A DNA stretch of 64,000 nucleotides from Rhodococcus sp. 14-2483-1-2 (GCF_002259405.1 NZ_NPFW01000007.1:434001-498000); one strand, 5' to 3'; positions 51,343-60,462 are shown, counted from the stretch's first letter. Translations and numbers: made by a program. The notes: generated by a model from the sequence alone, not told the origin.

Positions 51343-52794
51343 TCAGAACTCCAATCTGCCGGCCTCGTCCCGGGCCATCTCGGCGGCGCGGCGCTCGCGC
51401 TCGAAGAGCAGGCCGAAGGTGAAACCGTTCTCCCCCGCCGTCGTCCCTGCCCGCGCGCCGAGAGTCCGCAGAATGTCCGCCGCGATCACCGCGTCCTGAT
51501 GCTCCCCCAGCACCTCCTGAATTGTCTTGAAGTGCTTGATGTTCGCTTTCGACACCTTCTTGTCCGTCACCGGCGCCACCAGCTCGGCCGCATACCGTGC
51601 ACGTTTCGATGCCTTCCGTGCGCGATGCAGCGCCTCGTCGTCGGTGCCGCGCACGGCACTCTTCGTGCGATCGATCGCTTTCTTCCCTGCCTTACGTGCA
51701 AGCTTGATCAACACGCGGTCGGTGACCTCGCCGTCGATCGGTAGCCCGCGCGACCACTCGGACAGCGTCGTGAGCAGAGCGCGGTAACGCTCTCCGTCGA
51801 GTTCGGTCATCGCCGCCTCGCGGTATCGAATCTGCTCGGCCAACAGATCGTTCTCGATGCGAGACGCGACCGGCCCGAGCACCAGTTCGGGCGGCAGTTC
51901 GCGCAACGCAGCGGCGAACCGAGCACGCTGCACCTGACGATCTCGTACCTCACCGAGAATGCTTGCATACCAGGATAGTTCGGCCTCCAAGTGCGCGGCG
52001 GGCTCGTCCTCGAACAGACTCCCGAACACGCGGAGGGTACTGCGGTATCGCCGAATAGCCACCCGCGTGGAATGAATCGGATCCAGCCCTCGGCGCAGGT
52101 AGACATCGCCTGCAACGATCGCCTGTGCCTGTGCATCGAGATAGTCCGCGAGCAGGGCTGCCCCGGGTTCGGCGGGAACCTGGCGCACCACCGACAGCGC
52201 CCGATCCAACTTCGACGGATGCGCCGACGGCCGAGCACCGGCAGCGCGCAATACCTTGCCCGCCTTCTTCAGAAACGACTCCGAGCCTGCGGGTCCGAGT
52301 TCCACCTCGACCTCCCGCCACCGCGGACCGGTCGCGCCGCCGATCAGAACGACAGAGACCTCGTCGTCCGCGATCTCCGCAACCACCGCCCCGTCGGCGT
52401 CGGACACGGTGTGGATCGTTCGACGCGTCGTCAGAGTCGCGACCGCGGACAACTCACCGCCCATCACCGCACCGCGCAGCACGTCGTTCAGCTCGTCCGG
52501 CACCGCATTGTGCGCACCGTTGCCCAGAGGGAGCCGAATCTCGGTCCGCGCCTTCTCCGCCGGGACCTTCGCATGCCAGCCGTTGTCGGAATCACCGGTA
52601 CGACGCCGCACCGTGATTCCGCGTCGCAACAGATCGTGGCCGACGGTATCGAAGTACTCACTGCTCAGGTCCGTCTCGCTCGACTCCAGTGCGCCGCCGG
52701 TGGGCACCAGCGAAGCGAGAGTGGGCAACTGGAACTCTGCGTCGACGTCGAACTTGTCTTCGCGCTCGGTCTGAATCGACTCCATACCGCTCAT
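51343..52794 (-). CDS. CYTH-CHAD domain protein (polyphosphate-associated)
   Basis: 483 residues. The N-terminal CYTH (triphosphate tunnel) domain opens with the ExExK motif EREDK and has alternating charged strands to ~200. The C-terminal CHAD domain (about 215-470) is helical with conserved His and Arg residues (DVYLRRGLDPIHSTRVAIRR; HRARKASKRARYAAELVAPV). CYTH proteins hydrolyse triphosphates and CHAD domains bind polyphosphate, so a role around polyphosphate granules is likely. ATG 52794 and ATG 52785 are both possible starts. Its position between actin-fold genes is unexplained. Confidence 0.9.
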   Translation of the reverse strand: MSGMESIQTEREDKFDVDAEFQLPTLASLVPTGGALESSETDLSSEYFDTVGHDLLRRGITVRRRTGDSDNGWHAKVPAEKARTEIRLPLGNGAHNAVPDELNDVLRGAVMGGELSAVATLTTRRTIHTVSDADGAVVAEIADDEVSVVLIGGATGPRWREVEVELGPAGSESFLKKAGKVLRAAGARPSAHPSKLDRALSVVRQVPAEPGAALLADYLDAQAQAIVAGDVYLRRGLDPIHSTRVAIRRYRSTLRVFGSLFEDEPAAHLEAELSWYASILGEVRDRQVQRARFAAALRELPPELVLGPVASRIENDLLAEQIRYREAAMTELDGERYRALLTTLSEWSRGLPIDGEVTDRVLIKLARKAGKKAIDRTKSAVRGTDDEALHRARKASKRARYAAELVAPVTDKKVSKANIKHFKTIQEVLGEHQDAVIAADILRTLGARAGTTAGENGFTFGLLFERERRAAEMARDEAGRLEF

Positions 52795-52840
52795 CCTGCC
52801 TCGAGTACCGGGGCCGGCGGAGCCGGAAAGCGCAGACCGG

Positions 52841-54421
52841 TCAGCGACGCGGAAAGTCGAAGTCCGGGAACGGAAAATCGAACGTTCGAGTCGCCCGCGT
52901 GGTGGTCGTCGGATGCGTCGTCGTGGCGGTGGGCCGCGTTGTGGTCGGACGAGTCGTAGCGGCAGGTGGGACCGCCGTCGGCACCACGGTCGGTCGATCG
53001 ACGGTCGGCCTGTCGGGCACCGTCGTCTCCGCGATGTCGGACGGGGAACTCGTCGTGGCCACGGTGCGCCGAGTGGCCGTGGCGCTCTGAGCGTCCGTCG
53101 TGTTCGGGGCCTCGGGCGAGGACGACGGTGCCGGCGCGACGACCGGAGTGGACGTCTGCGCCGTCGTCGCGAGCGGCACCGACGACCCAGCAGGCGCGGC
53201 GGGTGATCCGTCTGCCGCAGGCACCACGGACTGCGACCGAGCGGTCTGCGAGGAATCCTGCGATATGTTCACCGCCGGTGCCGGATCGTCGCCGCCGGTT
53301 CGCGCAGCCGCCGTGACCACGGTGCCGGCTGCACACACAGCGACGAGCGCCGCGAGCGCGCCACCGAGATGCCGAGCCTTGTTTGCCCTGGTCATTCGCT
53401 TGGAGGAGGTGTCGCTGTGTCGCGGGCGCTTGGAAACCACCGGGGCAACCGCAGCCACCTGAAGGTCTGCGGACTCCCGATCCACGGCAGCGAACCGATC
53501 GGTGAGCACCTCGGGTGGTGCAGGCGCGGGACGCAGACCCACAGTCCGAGCGATCCCGGCAGCGCCGTGCGCCGCCAGCAGTTCGGGCTGTTCGGGCACA
53601 TAGACCGGCATCGACACCGCGTCGAACAGGACCTGCCGAATTATCTGCATGTTGGCACCACCGCCGACGGCGACGATGGCGTCGACGTGAACGCCCTGCG
53701 CGCCGACCGCGTCGAGCACGTCGACGGCCATCGAGACGGCTCGGTGCACGGCATCGCCGATGAGCTCGTCCAGATTGCCGCGCCACAGCGATGCGCGTCC
53801 GCCGACGAACGGTCCGGCGATGGACACGCTGCGCAGCAGAGCCAGTTCGTGTTTCCCGTCGCGGACATCGTGAACGAGTCGCCTGCGAGCCTCGACCGTC
53901 AGTGCCTCGGCCGCGCCGAACGTCGCGATGAGGTGTTCGCTCAGCACCCGATCACAGTCGTCACCACCGAGAGCGTCCGTTCGACGCGACGCGAGAACAT
54001 CGCCGCTGTCCAGGTCCACGACGGAGACCGAGGTACCGGATGCGCCGACGTCGAACAGAGCGACGCAGCGCTCGCCTGCCAGCACACGCGTCTCACGCAA
54101 CGCACCCAACTGGGCACCGAGTTCGGACACGAGCACAACGCCGTCGGAGAAGTCCTGGTCGTAGGCCGTTCTGGGATCACTTTCGCGCAGTGCGAGCACC
54201 GGATAGAAGTCCGCGGACGCGTACTCGGTCGCCAGATTGTGTACCGATGCGATGATGGCATCCCACGGATCGGGGGCGAGGCCGTTGGGTGCGGGCCGGG
54301 TGGCGACGGGCTCGTGCACTTCCAGGACGGCACCGGGGTGAGCGTTGTCGCTGATCACGCTGCGGAGACCACTCGACCCCAACGAAGCGCCGAGTACGGA
54401 CACATCGGGAACCGCGGACAC
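52841..54421 (-). CDS. Membrane-anchored actin-fold (Hsp70-like) protein, copy 1
   Basis: 526 residues from a GTG (54419-54421) with GCGAGG upstream; an ATG 27 bases earlier is less likely. An actin/Hsp70-like domain covers residues ~5-290: CVALFDVGASGTSVSVVDLD (phosphate 2) and DAIVAVGGGANMQIIRQVLF (adenosine). A single membrane helix (HLGGALAALVAVCAAGTVVT, about 345) is followed by a long Ser/Thr/Pro/Ala tail, probably extracellular, ending in FDFPFPDFDFPRR. This is the largest member of the local actin-fold trio. A link between cytoplasmic nucleotide state and the cell wall is possible but unproven. Confidence 0.8.
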   Translation of the reverse strand: MSAVPDVSVLGASLGSSGLRSVISDNAHPGAVLEVHEPVATRPAPNGLAPDPWDAIIASVHNLATEYASADFYPVLALRESDPRTAYDQDFSDGVVLVSELGAQLGALRETRVLAGERCVALFDVGASGTSVSVVDLDSGDVLASRRTDALGGDDCDRVLSEHLIATFGAAEALTVEARRRLVHDVRDGKHELALLRSVSIAGPFVGGRASLWRGNLDELIGDAVHRAVSMAVDVLDAVGAQGVHVDAIVAVGGGANMQIIRQVLFDAVSMPVYVPEQPELLAAHGAAGIARTVGLRPAPAPPEVLTDRFAAVDRESADLQVAAVAPVVSKRPRHSDTSSKRMTRANKARHLGGALAALVAVCAAGTVVTAAARTGGDDPAPAVNISQDSSQTARSQSVVPAADGSPAAPAGSSVPLATTAQTSTPVVAPAPSSSPEAPNTTDAQSATATRRTVATTSSPSDIAETTVPDRPTVDRPTVVPTAVPPAATTRPTTTRPTATTTHPTTTTRATRTFDFPFPDFDFPRR

Positions 54422-54527
54422 TAGAAACCTCGCTCTGGTAGGCCCCAACCCACGTCAGCTCACCAGAGTACCGCTACAACCGGACATTCGCCATGTTTTA
54501 CCGCGAGGAAACAAACCGTTCGATCGT

Positions 54528-55106
54528 TTACTCGACGCTCGACCGAACGAAATTCAGGTAGGCCTTCGATGGCGTCGGCCCGCGCTGGCCCTGATACTTC
54601 GACCCGACCGCGGCGCTGCCGTACGGATTCTCGGACGGCGACGACAGCCGGAACAGACACAGCTGCCCGATCTTCATGCCAGGCCACAACGTGATCGGGA
54701 GGTTGGCGACGTTGGACAGCTCCAGCGTGATGTGGCCACTGAAGCCCGGATCGATGAAGCCTGCAGTCGAGTGCGTGAGCAGCCCCAGCCGTCCGAGCGA
54801 GCTCTTCCCCTCGAGCCGACCGGCCAGGTAGTCCGGCAGCGTCGTCAATTCCAGCGTGGAGCCGAGAACGAACTCACCCGGATGGAGTACGAACGGCTCA
54901 CCTGCCGCAGGTTCGACCAGAGTCGTCAACTCGTCCTGCTGTAGCGACGGATCGATGTGGGTATAGCGGGTGTTGTTGAACACCCGGAAAAGCTTGTCGA
55001 GTCGCACATCGACACTCGACGGCTGAACCATCGACGGGTCGAACGGTTCGATCGCCAGGTTTCCCAGAGTCACTTCGGCACGGATGTCACGGTCGGAGAG
55101 CAGCAC
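54528..55106 (-). CDS. dcd: dCTP deaminase (probably bifunctional dCTP deaminase/dUTPase)
   Basis: 192 residues from a GTG start. Strong family pattern: [59 protein letters not shown] with [15 protein letters not shown], and [18 protein letters not shown]. The enzyme deaminates dCTP; the actinobacterial form also hydrolyses the dUTP product to dUMP, which feeds thymidylate synthesis. Length and motifs match the bifunctional M. tuberculosis type. Not functionally tied to its neighbours. Confidence 0.97.
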   Translation of the reverse strand: MLLSDRDIRAEVTLGNLAIEPFDPSMVQPSSVDVRLDKLFRVFNNTRYTHIDPSLQQDELTTLVEPAAGEPFVLHPGEFVLGSTLELTTLPDYLAGRLEGKSSLGRLGLLTHSTAGFIDPGFSGHITLELSNVANLPITLWPGMKIGQLCLFRLSSPSENPYGSAAVGSKYQGQRGPTPSKAYLNFVRSSVE

Positions 55107-55246
55107 CTCTGCAGGCTACTGGTCCTTGGCGGCCCACCGCGACACACCCGAGCCCCGATCACAACGCATAGCTCCGCAAAGGAAAAGCCGGACAATCGAA
55201 CGGCACCACCATTCGCATTCGGGAAACTCCTATCAGGAAGACTGAA

Positions 55247-55960
55247 ATGACAATTCTGTTCGACGTCCCCTCGTATTGGGATCACCGATCCCAATGCCAC
55301 GTTCTGGCCACCACTCCCACCGAAAATCCGGAGTTGTGGGAACAATTCCTGGACGGCGCAGAGGAAAGCTATCTGCGACACGGTGTGACAACCGCACTCG
55401 AAATGTCGACCATTCGTGACGGCGGCACCACAGCACTGTTCTTCGCCGCACTCGACCGAACCGGACAAATAGTCGGCGGGGTACGGGTGCAGGGGCCGTA
55501 TTCCTCGGTCGATCAATCGCACGCACTGATCGAATTCGCCGCATATCCCGACGGCCTACGCCACGTACACACCATGCTCGACGAACGCATCGGCCACGGC
55601 GTCGTCGAACTCAAGTCAGCGTGGGTGGCTCAGCACGCACCCCACGGCCGCGCCGTCACCGCGATGATCGCGGAATCACCCGCGTACAGCACTGCGCTTC
55701 TCGGCGCGCGCTATGCCCTGGCGACCGCGGCCTCCCACGTCCGCACGGCCTGGCTCGACACCGGAGCGGTCATCGCCACCCAGATCGCGCCGATTCCCTA
55801 CCCCGACGAACGCTATCGAACCGAGGTGTTCTGGTGGGACAGAACAACACTGGCATTCAATGCCGATCTGGCCACCTGGCACCGGATGCGGCACAACACG
55901 GTCACCCTGCTCGCACACCGCCGCGCAGCCGTCGCACTCGAGGAAGCAGTCGCATCATGA
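55247..55960 (+). CDS. GNAT/autoinducer-synthase-like acyltransferase
   Basis: 237 residues. The fold appears to be GNAT-like, of the kind in N-acyl-amino-acid synthases (FeeM) and acyl-homoserine-lactone synthases: TALFFAALDRTGQIVGGVRV, HGVVELKSAWVAQHAPHGRA, then AYSTALLGARYALATAASHV. I recognise the family only weakly. Its ATGA overlap with the E1-nitroreductase fusion says they act together. If it acylates an amino acid or similar, the downstream E1-like domain could activate the carboxylate. The position may correspond to Rv1356c in M. tuberculosis, which I could not compare. Confidence 0.65.
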   Translation: MTILFDVPSYWDHRSQCHVLATTPTENPELWEQFLDGAEESYLRHGVTTALEMSTIRDGGTTALFFAALDRTGQIVGGVRVQGPYSSVDQSHALIEFAAYPDGLRHVHTMLDERIGHGVVELKSAWVAQHAPHGRAVTAMIAESPAYSTALLGARYALATAASHVRTAWLDTGAVIATQIAPIPYPDERYRTEVFWWDRTTLAFNADLATWHRMRHNTVTLLAHRRAAVALEEAVAS

Positions 55961-58086
55961 ACGACCGAACCACAGCCGGCGACCACTGGAAGCCTGTGAT
56001 ATTCGACGAGACGGACGCCACACAGCGCGCCGCCCTCGACGAACTCAGACGAGATTCCAGCCTCACATTCATGGACGAGCGGCAGACGCAGAGAAAGGGC
56101 CTGCACTCATTGCTCCCCAGCCCTGAGCAGAGCATTCTCGACGAAAGAGACAGATGGGTTTTCTTTCCTTGGCGAAAGACGGTCGTCGCCCTACTCGGAC
56201 CGAACTCGTTTCGACACCTGAGGCTGGCCAGAAACAGGAACAAGATAACCCTGGCGGAACAGAATTCCTTGGGAGATCTCACGATAGGAATCATCGGCCT
56301 GAGCGTCGGGCACGCCATTGCCCACACCCTTGCACTCGAAGGAATCTGCGGGACGCTTCGCCTCGCCGACTTCGACGAGATCGAACTTTCCAATCTCAAT
56401 AGAATTCCGGCGTCCATCCTCGATCTCGGCGTCAACAAGGCGGTCGTCGCAGCCCGCCGCATTGCCGAGATCGACCCGTATCTGCGCGTCGAAATCGCCG
56501 AGGACGGAATCACCGAGAACACCATCGACGAGTTCTTCGAGGGACTGGACCTGCTCGTCGAGGAATGCGACTCCCTCGATGTCAAGGTCCGCGCCCGCGA
56601 GGCAGCCCGGTCGCGACGCATCCCCGTACTGATGGAGACCTCCGACCGTGGACTTCTCGACGTCGAACGCTTCGACCTCGAACCCGACCGCCCGGTGTTC
56701 CACGGAGTTCTCGGCGAGATCGACTCCACGAGCCTGCGAGGGCTGGGCACCCGCGACAAGATCCCGATCGTGCTGGATCAGCTCGACGCCTCGCTGCTCT
56801 CGGCCCGCATGGCAGCCTCGATGGTGGAAGTGAGCGAAACGATAGAGACCTGGCCGCAACTGGGCGGCGACGTCCAACTCGGCGGTGCCACCATCGCCGC
56901 AGCCGTTCGACGCTTCGGCACCGGAGCGAACCTGCCCTCCGGACGAATCCGCATCGACCTCGACACCCATCTCGACGCGCTCGCGGCCCCGAACCCGACG
57001 CGTAGGGCGCAGCAGCCCTCGGTCGACACCGCCGTCGACGCTCACCGCACGTCCGTCGATCCCGACGCGCTCGTTCTCGACGCTGCCCGCCGAGCGCCGT
57101 CCGGTGGAAACAGCCAGCCGTGGACGTTCACCCGCGACGCACGCACCGTGCGCATCGGGGTCGATCGTGCCCGAACCTCGACCCTCGACATCGCCTTCCG
57201 CGGCAGCTACGTGGCAGTCGGTGCGGCCGCCTTCAACGCGCGAGTGGTGGCTTCCGCGCAGGGCAGACTCGACCGCACCGAAGTCACCGAGCGCGGAGTC
57301 GAGATCACGCTGAGTGCGGGTGGCCCGCAACCCGTCGAGGATCGACGCCTGCTCGACGGGGTTCTCGAGCGGTGCACCAACCGGGAAATGGGCACCGGCG
57401 CACCCCTGGACGCGAACATCGCCGCCGACATCGCTGCTGCGGCAGCAGCAGAAGGTGGACGGGCAGTGCTGCTGACGGCACCCGAATCCATTGCGGCGGC
57501 CGCAAATGTCCTCGCCGCGGCGGATCGAATCCGCTATCTCACACCGCACCTGCACCGCGACATGTTCTCGGAGTTGCGCTGGCCGGGAGATCTCGATCCC
57601 GATCGAGGAATCGAGGTCTCGACGCTGGGGATCGACGACGCAGACCTGTCCAAGCTCGAGATCGTCAAGCGGCCGGACGTCATGGAGCTGGTTCACGACT
57701 GGGACGCCGGCGCTGCACTGGGGACCGACATGCGCGATCGAGTGCTGTCCAGTTCGGCACTTGCAGTGATCGTCGTACCCGGAGCGACCGCAGAACATTA
57801 CATCAGAGGAGGATCTGCAATGGAGAACGTATGGGTAACTGCGCATTTGCACGGATTGGCAGTACAACCGGTTTCCCCTGCGTTCCTCTACGCGCGTACC
57901 GAGGAGGAATACCGGCAACTGTCGACGCACCATGCAGAAACGCTGCAGCAGTTGAGTTTCGAGTTCCGCACGCTGCTTGAAATGGAAACCACCGAGTCCG
58001 TTGCGCTGGTGTTGCGGCTCAGTTGCGCCCCGAAAACCACGATACATAGTCGCAGACTTCCTGTTTCAGCGTCTGTATCGGGGTAG
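55957..58086 (+). CDS. ThiF/E1-like adenylation domain fused to nitroreductase-like domain (Rv1355c family)
   Basis: 709 residues, close to the ~715 of M. tuberculosis Rv1355c (annotated moeY). The N-terminal ~100 residues are unique. An E1/ThiF/MoeB domain (about 105-330) follows: GIIGLSVGHAIAHTLALEGI for the nucleotide and LADFDEIELSNLNRIPAS for adenylation. The usual Zn-binding CxxC pairs and the clear E1 thiol Cys are absent. The C-terminal part (about 370-650) resembles the FMN nitroreductase fold, starting DAARRAPSGGNSQPWTFTRD. Such fusions could activate a carboxylate as acyl-adenylate and then oxidise or reduce it. The substrate is unknown. ATG 55957 overlaps the acyltransferase stop. 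Confidence 0.88.
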   Translation: MNDRTTAGDHWKPVIFDETDATQRAALDELRRDSSLTFMDERQTQRKGLHSLLPSPEQSILDERDRWVFFPWRKTVVALLGPNSFRHLRLARNRNKITLAEQNSLGDLTIGIIGLSVGHAIAHTLALEGICGTLRLADFDEIELSNLNRIPASILDLGVNKAVVAARRIAEIDPYLRVEIAEDGITENTIDEFFEGLDLLVEECDSLDVKVRAREAARSRRIPVLMETSDRGLLDVERFDLEPDRPVFHGVLGEIDSTSLRGLGTRDKIPIVLDQLDASLLSARMAASMVEVSETIETWPQLGGDVQLGGATIAAAVRRFGTGANLPSGRIRIDLDTHLDALAAPNPTRRAQQPSVDTAVDAHRTSVDPDALVLDAARRAPSGGNSQPWTFTRDARTVRIGVDRARTSTLDIAFRGSYVAVGAAAFNARVVASAQGRLDRTEVTERGVEITLSAGGPQPVEDRRLLDGVLERCTNREMGTGAPLDANIAADIAAAAAAEGGRAVLLTAPESIAAAANVLAAADRIRYLTPHLHRDMFSELRWPGDLDPDRGIEVSTLGIDDADLSKLEIVKRPDVMELVHDWDAGAALGTDMRDRVLSSSALAVIVVPGATAEHYIRGGSAMENVWVTAHLHGLAVQPVSPAFLYARTEEEYRQLSTHHAETLQQLSFEFRTLLEMETTESVALVLRLSCAPKTTIHSRRLPVSASVSG

Positions 58087-58122
58087 AGTTTCGGCGGAGA
58101 CCAGGGGGAACAGTCCTGCACT

Positions 58123-59985
58123 GTGTCCACGAGAGGCGGGAGTGGAGCCCTGGAGCACAATCGGACGCTCGAGGTCCTCGTCACCGGCGTCGCAACCGAA
58201 CTCATGGGTGTCGATTCGGCGACGGTGCGCGAGGCGTACGACTCCGTACTGCGGCAGCTCGTGGACTACCTCGGCATCGACTTCAGCTTCCTCCGACACA
58301 ACGATTTCGAGGCCAGGGCCACCAGACTCAGCGCGGAATGGCCACCGCGACTGAGCGTGCCCGATCCGGATCCACTGGCAGTGGTCTACTTCGACGACGC
58401 AGACTCGGTATTCCGTCTGGCCGAAACACTGACCGAACCGGCAGTGTTTCGGCCGGATCCGGAGCAGGAGGACTACCGCCGACGCGTCGAGGAGGGGTCG
58501 GGATTCTCCGCGACCTCGATGGCCGTCGTGCCGCTGCTGCACTCCGGACGCACCACCGGCATCCTCGGCTTCATCAAGATCGGCGACCGAAGTTGGTCCG
58601 AGGCAGAACTCAATGCGCTCAAAGCAATTGCGGCACTGCTCTCTCAACTACAGGCGCGAGTGATCGCCGAGGAACGGCTTCGCTTCGCGGCGCTCCACGA
58701 CCAACTGACCAAACTGCCGAACCGCACCGCCCTCGCACAACACCTCCGCGAACGGCTCGACCCGTCCATGCCCGGTCCCGTCGCCGTGATGCACATCGAC
58801 CTCGATCGACTCAAGGCACTGAACGACTTTCTGGGCCACCTCGCCGGTGACCACTACCTCGAGACCATCGCCGATCGACTGCAGAGCTTCGTCGGCAAGT
58901 CGGTCGGTCTCGCCGCACGCCTGGGCGGCGACGAGTTCCTGGTGGTACTGGCCGGCCCGTGCTCGGCCCGCGTCGCTACACACCACGCCGAGTTGATCGC
59001 CGACGCCATGAACGCCCCCGTCACCCTCGGAGTCGAACGCATCAGCAGAAGCGCAAGCATCGGAATCGCCTTCGGCCAACCGGGCAAGCACACCGCCGAG
59101 TCGCTTCTGCGGCAAGCAGATCAGGCCGCTCTGGTGGCCAAACGCGCGGGCGGCCACAACATCGCCCTGTTCACCGAAGAGATGCACGCCGAAGCCGAAC
59201 TCCGCAACGACGTCGAGATCCATCTGCGCGACGCCATCGCAGGCGACTCGCTCACCCTGCACTTCCAGCCCGAAGTGGACCTCGTCACCGGACGCATCAC
59301 CGCAGTCGAAGCACTGGTCCGATGGCAACACCCCACCCGCGGACTGCTTCCACCGTCCGCATTCATCCCCGTGGCCGAGGAGACGAACCTCGCCGGTGAA
59401 CTCGGCCGCTGGGTCCTCGACCGCGCCTGCCGCACCCTCGCCGACTGGCAACGCCAGATCCCCCACCTCGACATCGCAATGCGCGTCAACATATCCCCCG
59501 TCCAGCTGGTCACCAACGGATTCGTCGGAGCCGTCGCCAGAGCACTCGCGGAGTTCTCGATAGCCGGGCCCGACCTCTGCCTCGAGATCACCGAAGTGGC
59601 AGTGGTGCAGGACCTTTCCCGTACCCGCGTGACGCTCCGCGAGCTCCGCGAACTCGGCGTGCAAGTGGCCATAGACGACTTCGGCACCGGATACAGCTCC
59701 CTGTCGCACCTCAAGGAACTCCCCGTCGATGCGCTCAAGATCGACCGAGCCTTCGTCACCGACCTCGGCGCCAGAGACACCGGCGACGTGGCCATCGTCC
59801 AGTCCATCATCGGACTCGCCGACGCATTCGGACTGAACATCATCGCCGAAGGCGTCGAAACACAGAGCGCCAGAAACACCCTGATCGAATTGGGCTGCAC
59901 CCGCGCACAGGGCTACCTGTTCTCCAAGCCGGTAGCAGCACCCGACGCCCTCACCCTGCTGCACGGCGTGCGAATCGACATCTGA
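58123..59985 (+). CDS. GAF-GGDEF-EAL cyclic di-GMP enzyme (Rv1354c-like)
   Basis: 620 residues from a GTG start, 36 bases after the fusion gene. GAF-like sensor (about 16-180), then a GGDEF domain with HIDLDRLKALNDFLGHLAGD and an intact GGDEF signature (268-272), then an EAL domain beginning at 396-398 (EALVRWQHP) with VNISP, LEITEVAV, DDFGTGYSSL, IDRAFV, AEGVET and the closing AQGYLF. Both active sites look complete, so synthesis and breakdown of c-di-GMP are possible, with the GAF domain deciding. Size, domain order and neighbours match M. tuberculosis Rv1354c. Confidence 0.95.
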   Translation: MSTRGGSGALEHNRTLEVLVTGVATELMGVDSATVREAYDSVLRQLVDYLGIDFSFLRHNDFEARATRLSAEWPPRLSVPDPDPLAVVYFDDADSVFRLAETLTEPAVFRPDPEQEDYRRRVEEGSGFSATSMAVVPLLHSGRTTGILGFIKIGDRSWSEAELNALKAIAALLSQLQARVIAEERLRFAALHDQLTKLPNRTALAQHLRERLDPSMPGPVAVMHIDLDRLKALNDFLGHLAGDHYLETIADRLQSFVGKSVGLAARLGGDEFLVVLAGPCSARVATHHAELIADAMNAPVTLGVERISRSASIGIAFGQPGKHTAESLLRQADQAALVAKRAGGHNIALFTEEMHAEAELRNDVEIHLRDAIAGDSLTLHFQPEVDLVTGRITAVEALVRWQHPTRGLLPPSAFIPVAEETNLAGELGRWVLDRACRTLADWQRQIPHLDIAMRVNISPVQLVTNGFVGAVARALAEFSIAGPDLCLEITEVAVVQDLSRTRVTLRELRELGVQVAIDDFGTGYSSLSHLKELPVDALKIDRAFVTDLGARDTGDVAIVQSIIGLADAFGLNIIAEGVETQSARNTLIELGCTRAQGYLFSKPVAAPDALTLLHGVRIDI

Positions 59986-60017
59986 ACGCCCTGGTAACCT
60001 TCGAGCCGACACCACAC

Positions 60018-60088
60018 GCCGGTGTAGTTCATTGGTAGAACGCGACCTTCCCAAGGTTGAGAGGCGGGTTCGATTCCCGTCACCGGCT
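60018..60088 (+). tRNA. tRNA-Gly(CCC)
   Basis: A complete cloverleaf: acceptor GCCGGTG/CACCGGC (7 perfect pairs), D-arm GTTC/GAAC, anticodon arm CGACC/GGTTG with loop TTCCCAA (anticodon CCC), T-arm GCGGG/CCCGT with loop TTCGATT. CCA follows at 60089-60091, so it is encoded. It lies 32 bases after the GGDEF-EAL gene. Confidence 0.97.
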
Positions 60089-60216
60089 CCACTCCTGCTC
60101 ATCGAGTCGTTCCTGCAGGCTCCACTCCTGCCCCTCTCGAGTCGTTCCTGCAGGCTCCACTCCTGCCCCTCTCGAGTCGTTCCTGCAGGCTCCACTCCTG
60201 CCCCTCTCAGTCGCTC
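60085..60216 (+). repeat. 35-bp tandem repeat starting at the tRNA 3' end (~3.7 copies)
   Basis: Each unit begins with GGCTCCA, the last bases of the tRNA plus CCA, and continues CTCCTGCCCCTCTCGAGTCG then TTCCTGCA. Copy boundaries: 60085-60117 (33 bp, variant), 60118-60152 and 60153-60187 (identical), 60188-60216 (partial, 2-base deletion). CCTGCAGG lies at each junction. No gene spans it in a convincing frame. Confidence 0.9.
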
Positions 60217-60462
60217 CCGCCTCGTACGCATCGCTGAACTCACAGACACTGCCGAGTCACTGCGGTCACTCCTGAAACAAACCGACCACCGACCAATATC
60301 GGTCGGTACCCTTGCTTCCGACCGGTAGCACTGGTGAATTCATTCATTGTATTCGCAAGAATTCCTGCATTCCAGAAGAAACTTCTACCGCCAACTTTGT
60401 CGTGCTAGAAATCAAATGTCGACATTTGTTCACCGACATATGACCTGACAGGAATCCCCCTC
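60217..60462. other. AT-richer intergenic region before the GH16 gene
   Basis: No gene is seen. The base composition is clearly lower in GC than the rest of the window, especially 60330-60440. ACCGACC (60288-60294) and GGTCGGT (60301-60307) form an inverted repeat, and a perfect palindrome is listed at 60413. Promoter and control sites for the secreted glycosidase are the likely content. Confidence 0.55.
60413..60428. promoter_or_regulatory. 16-bp perfect palindrome upstream of the GH16 gene
   Basis: CAAATGTCGACATTTG is fully self-complementary, 34 bases ahead of the ATG, within AT-rich DNA. It is a candidate repressor or activator site; no dedicated regulator adjoins it. Confidence 0.5.

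Noticed and set aside
56191..58047. Long open frame on the minus strand opposite the Rv1355c-like gene
   Set aside because: It is Arg/Gly/Asp-rich without domain features and lies antisense to a gene with clear motifs; a GC-driven shadow.
60085..60216. CRISPR-like array from regular 35-bp repeats
   Set aside because: The units abut directly with no unique spacers and there are no cas genes; it is a tandem repeat.
58648..60249. Long minus-strand open frame opposite the GGDEF-EAL gene and crossing the tRNA
   Set aside because: It runs through the tRNA and the tandem repeat, and its composition is that of a shadow frame.
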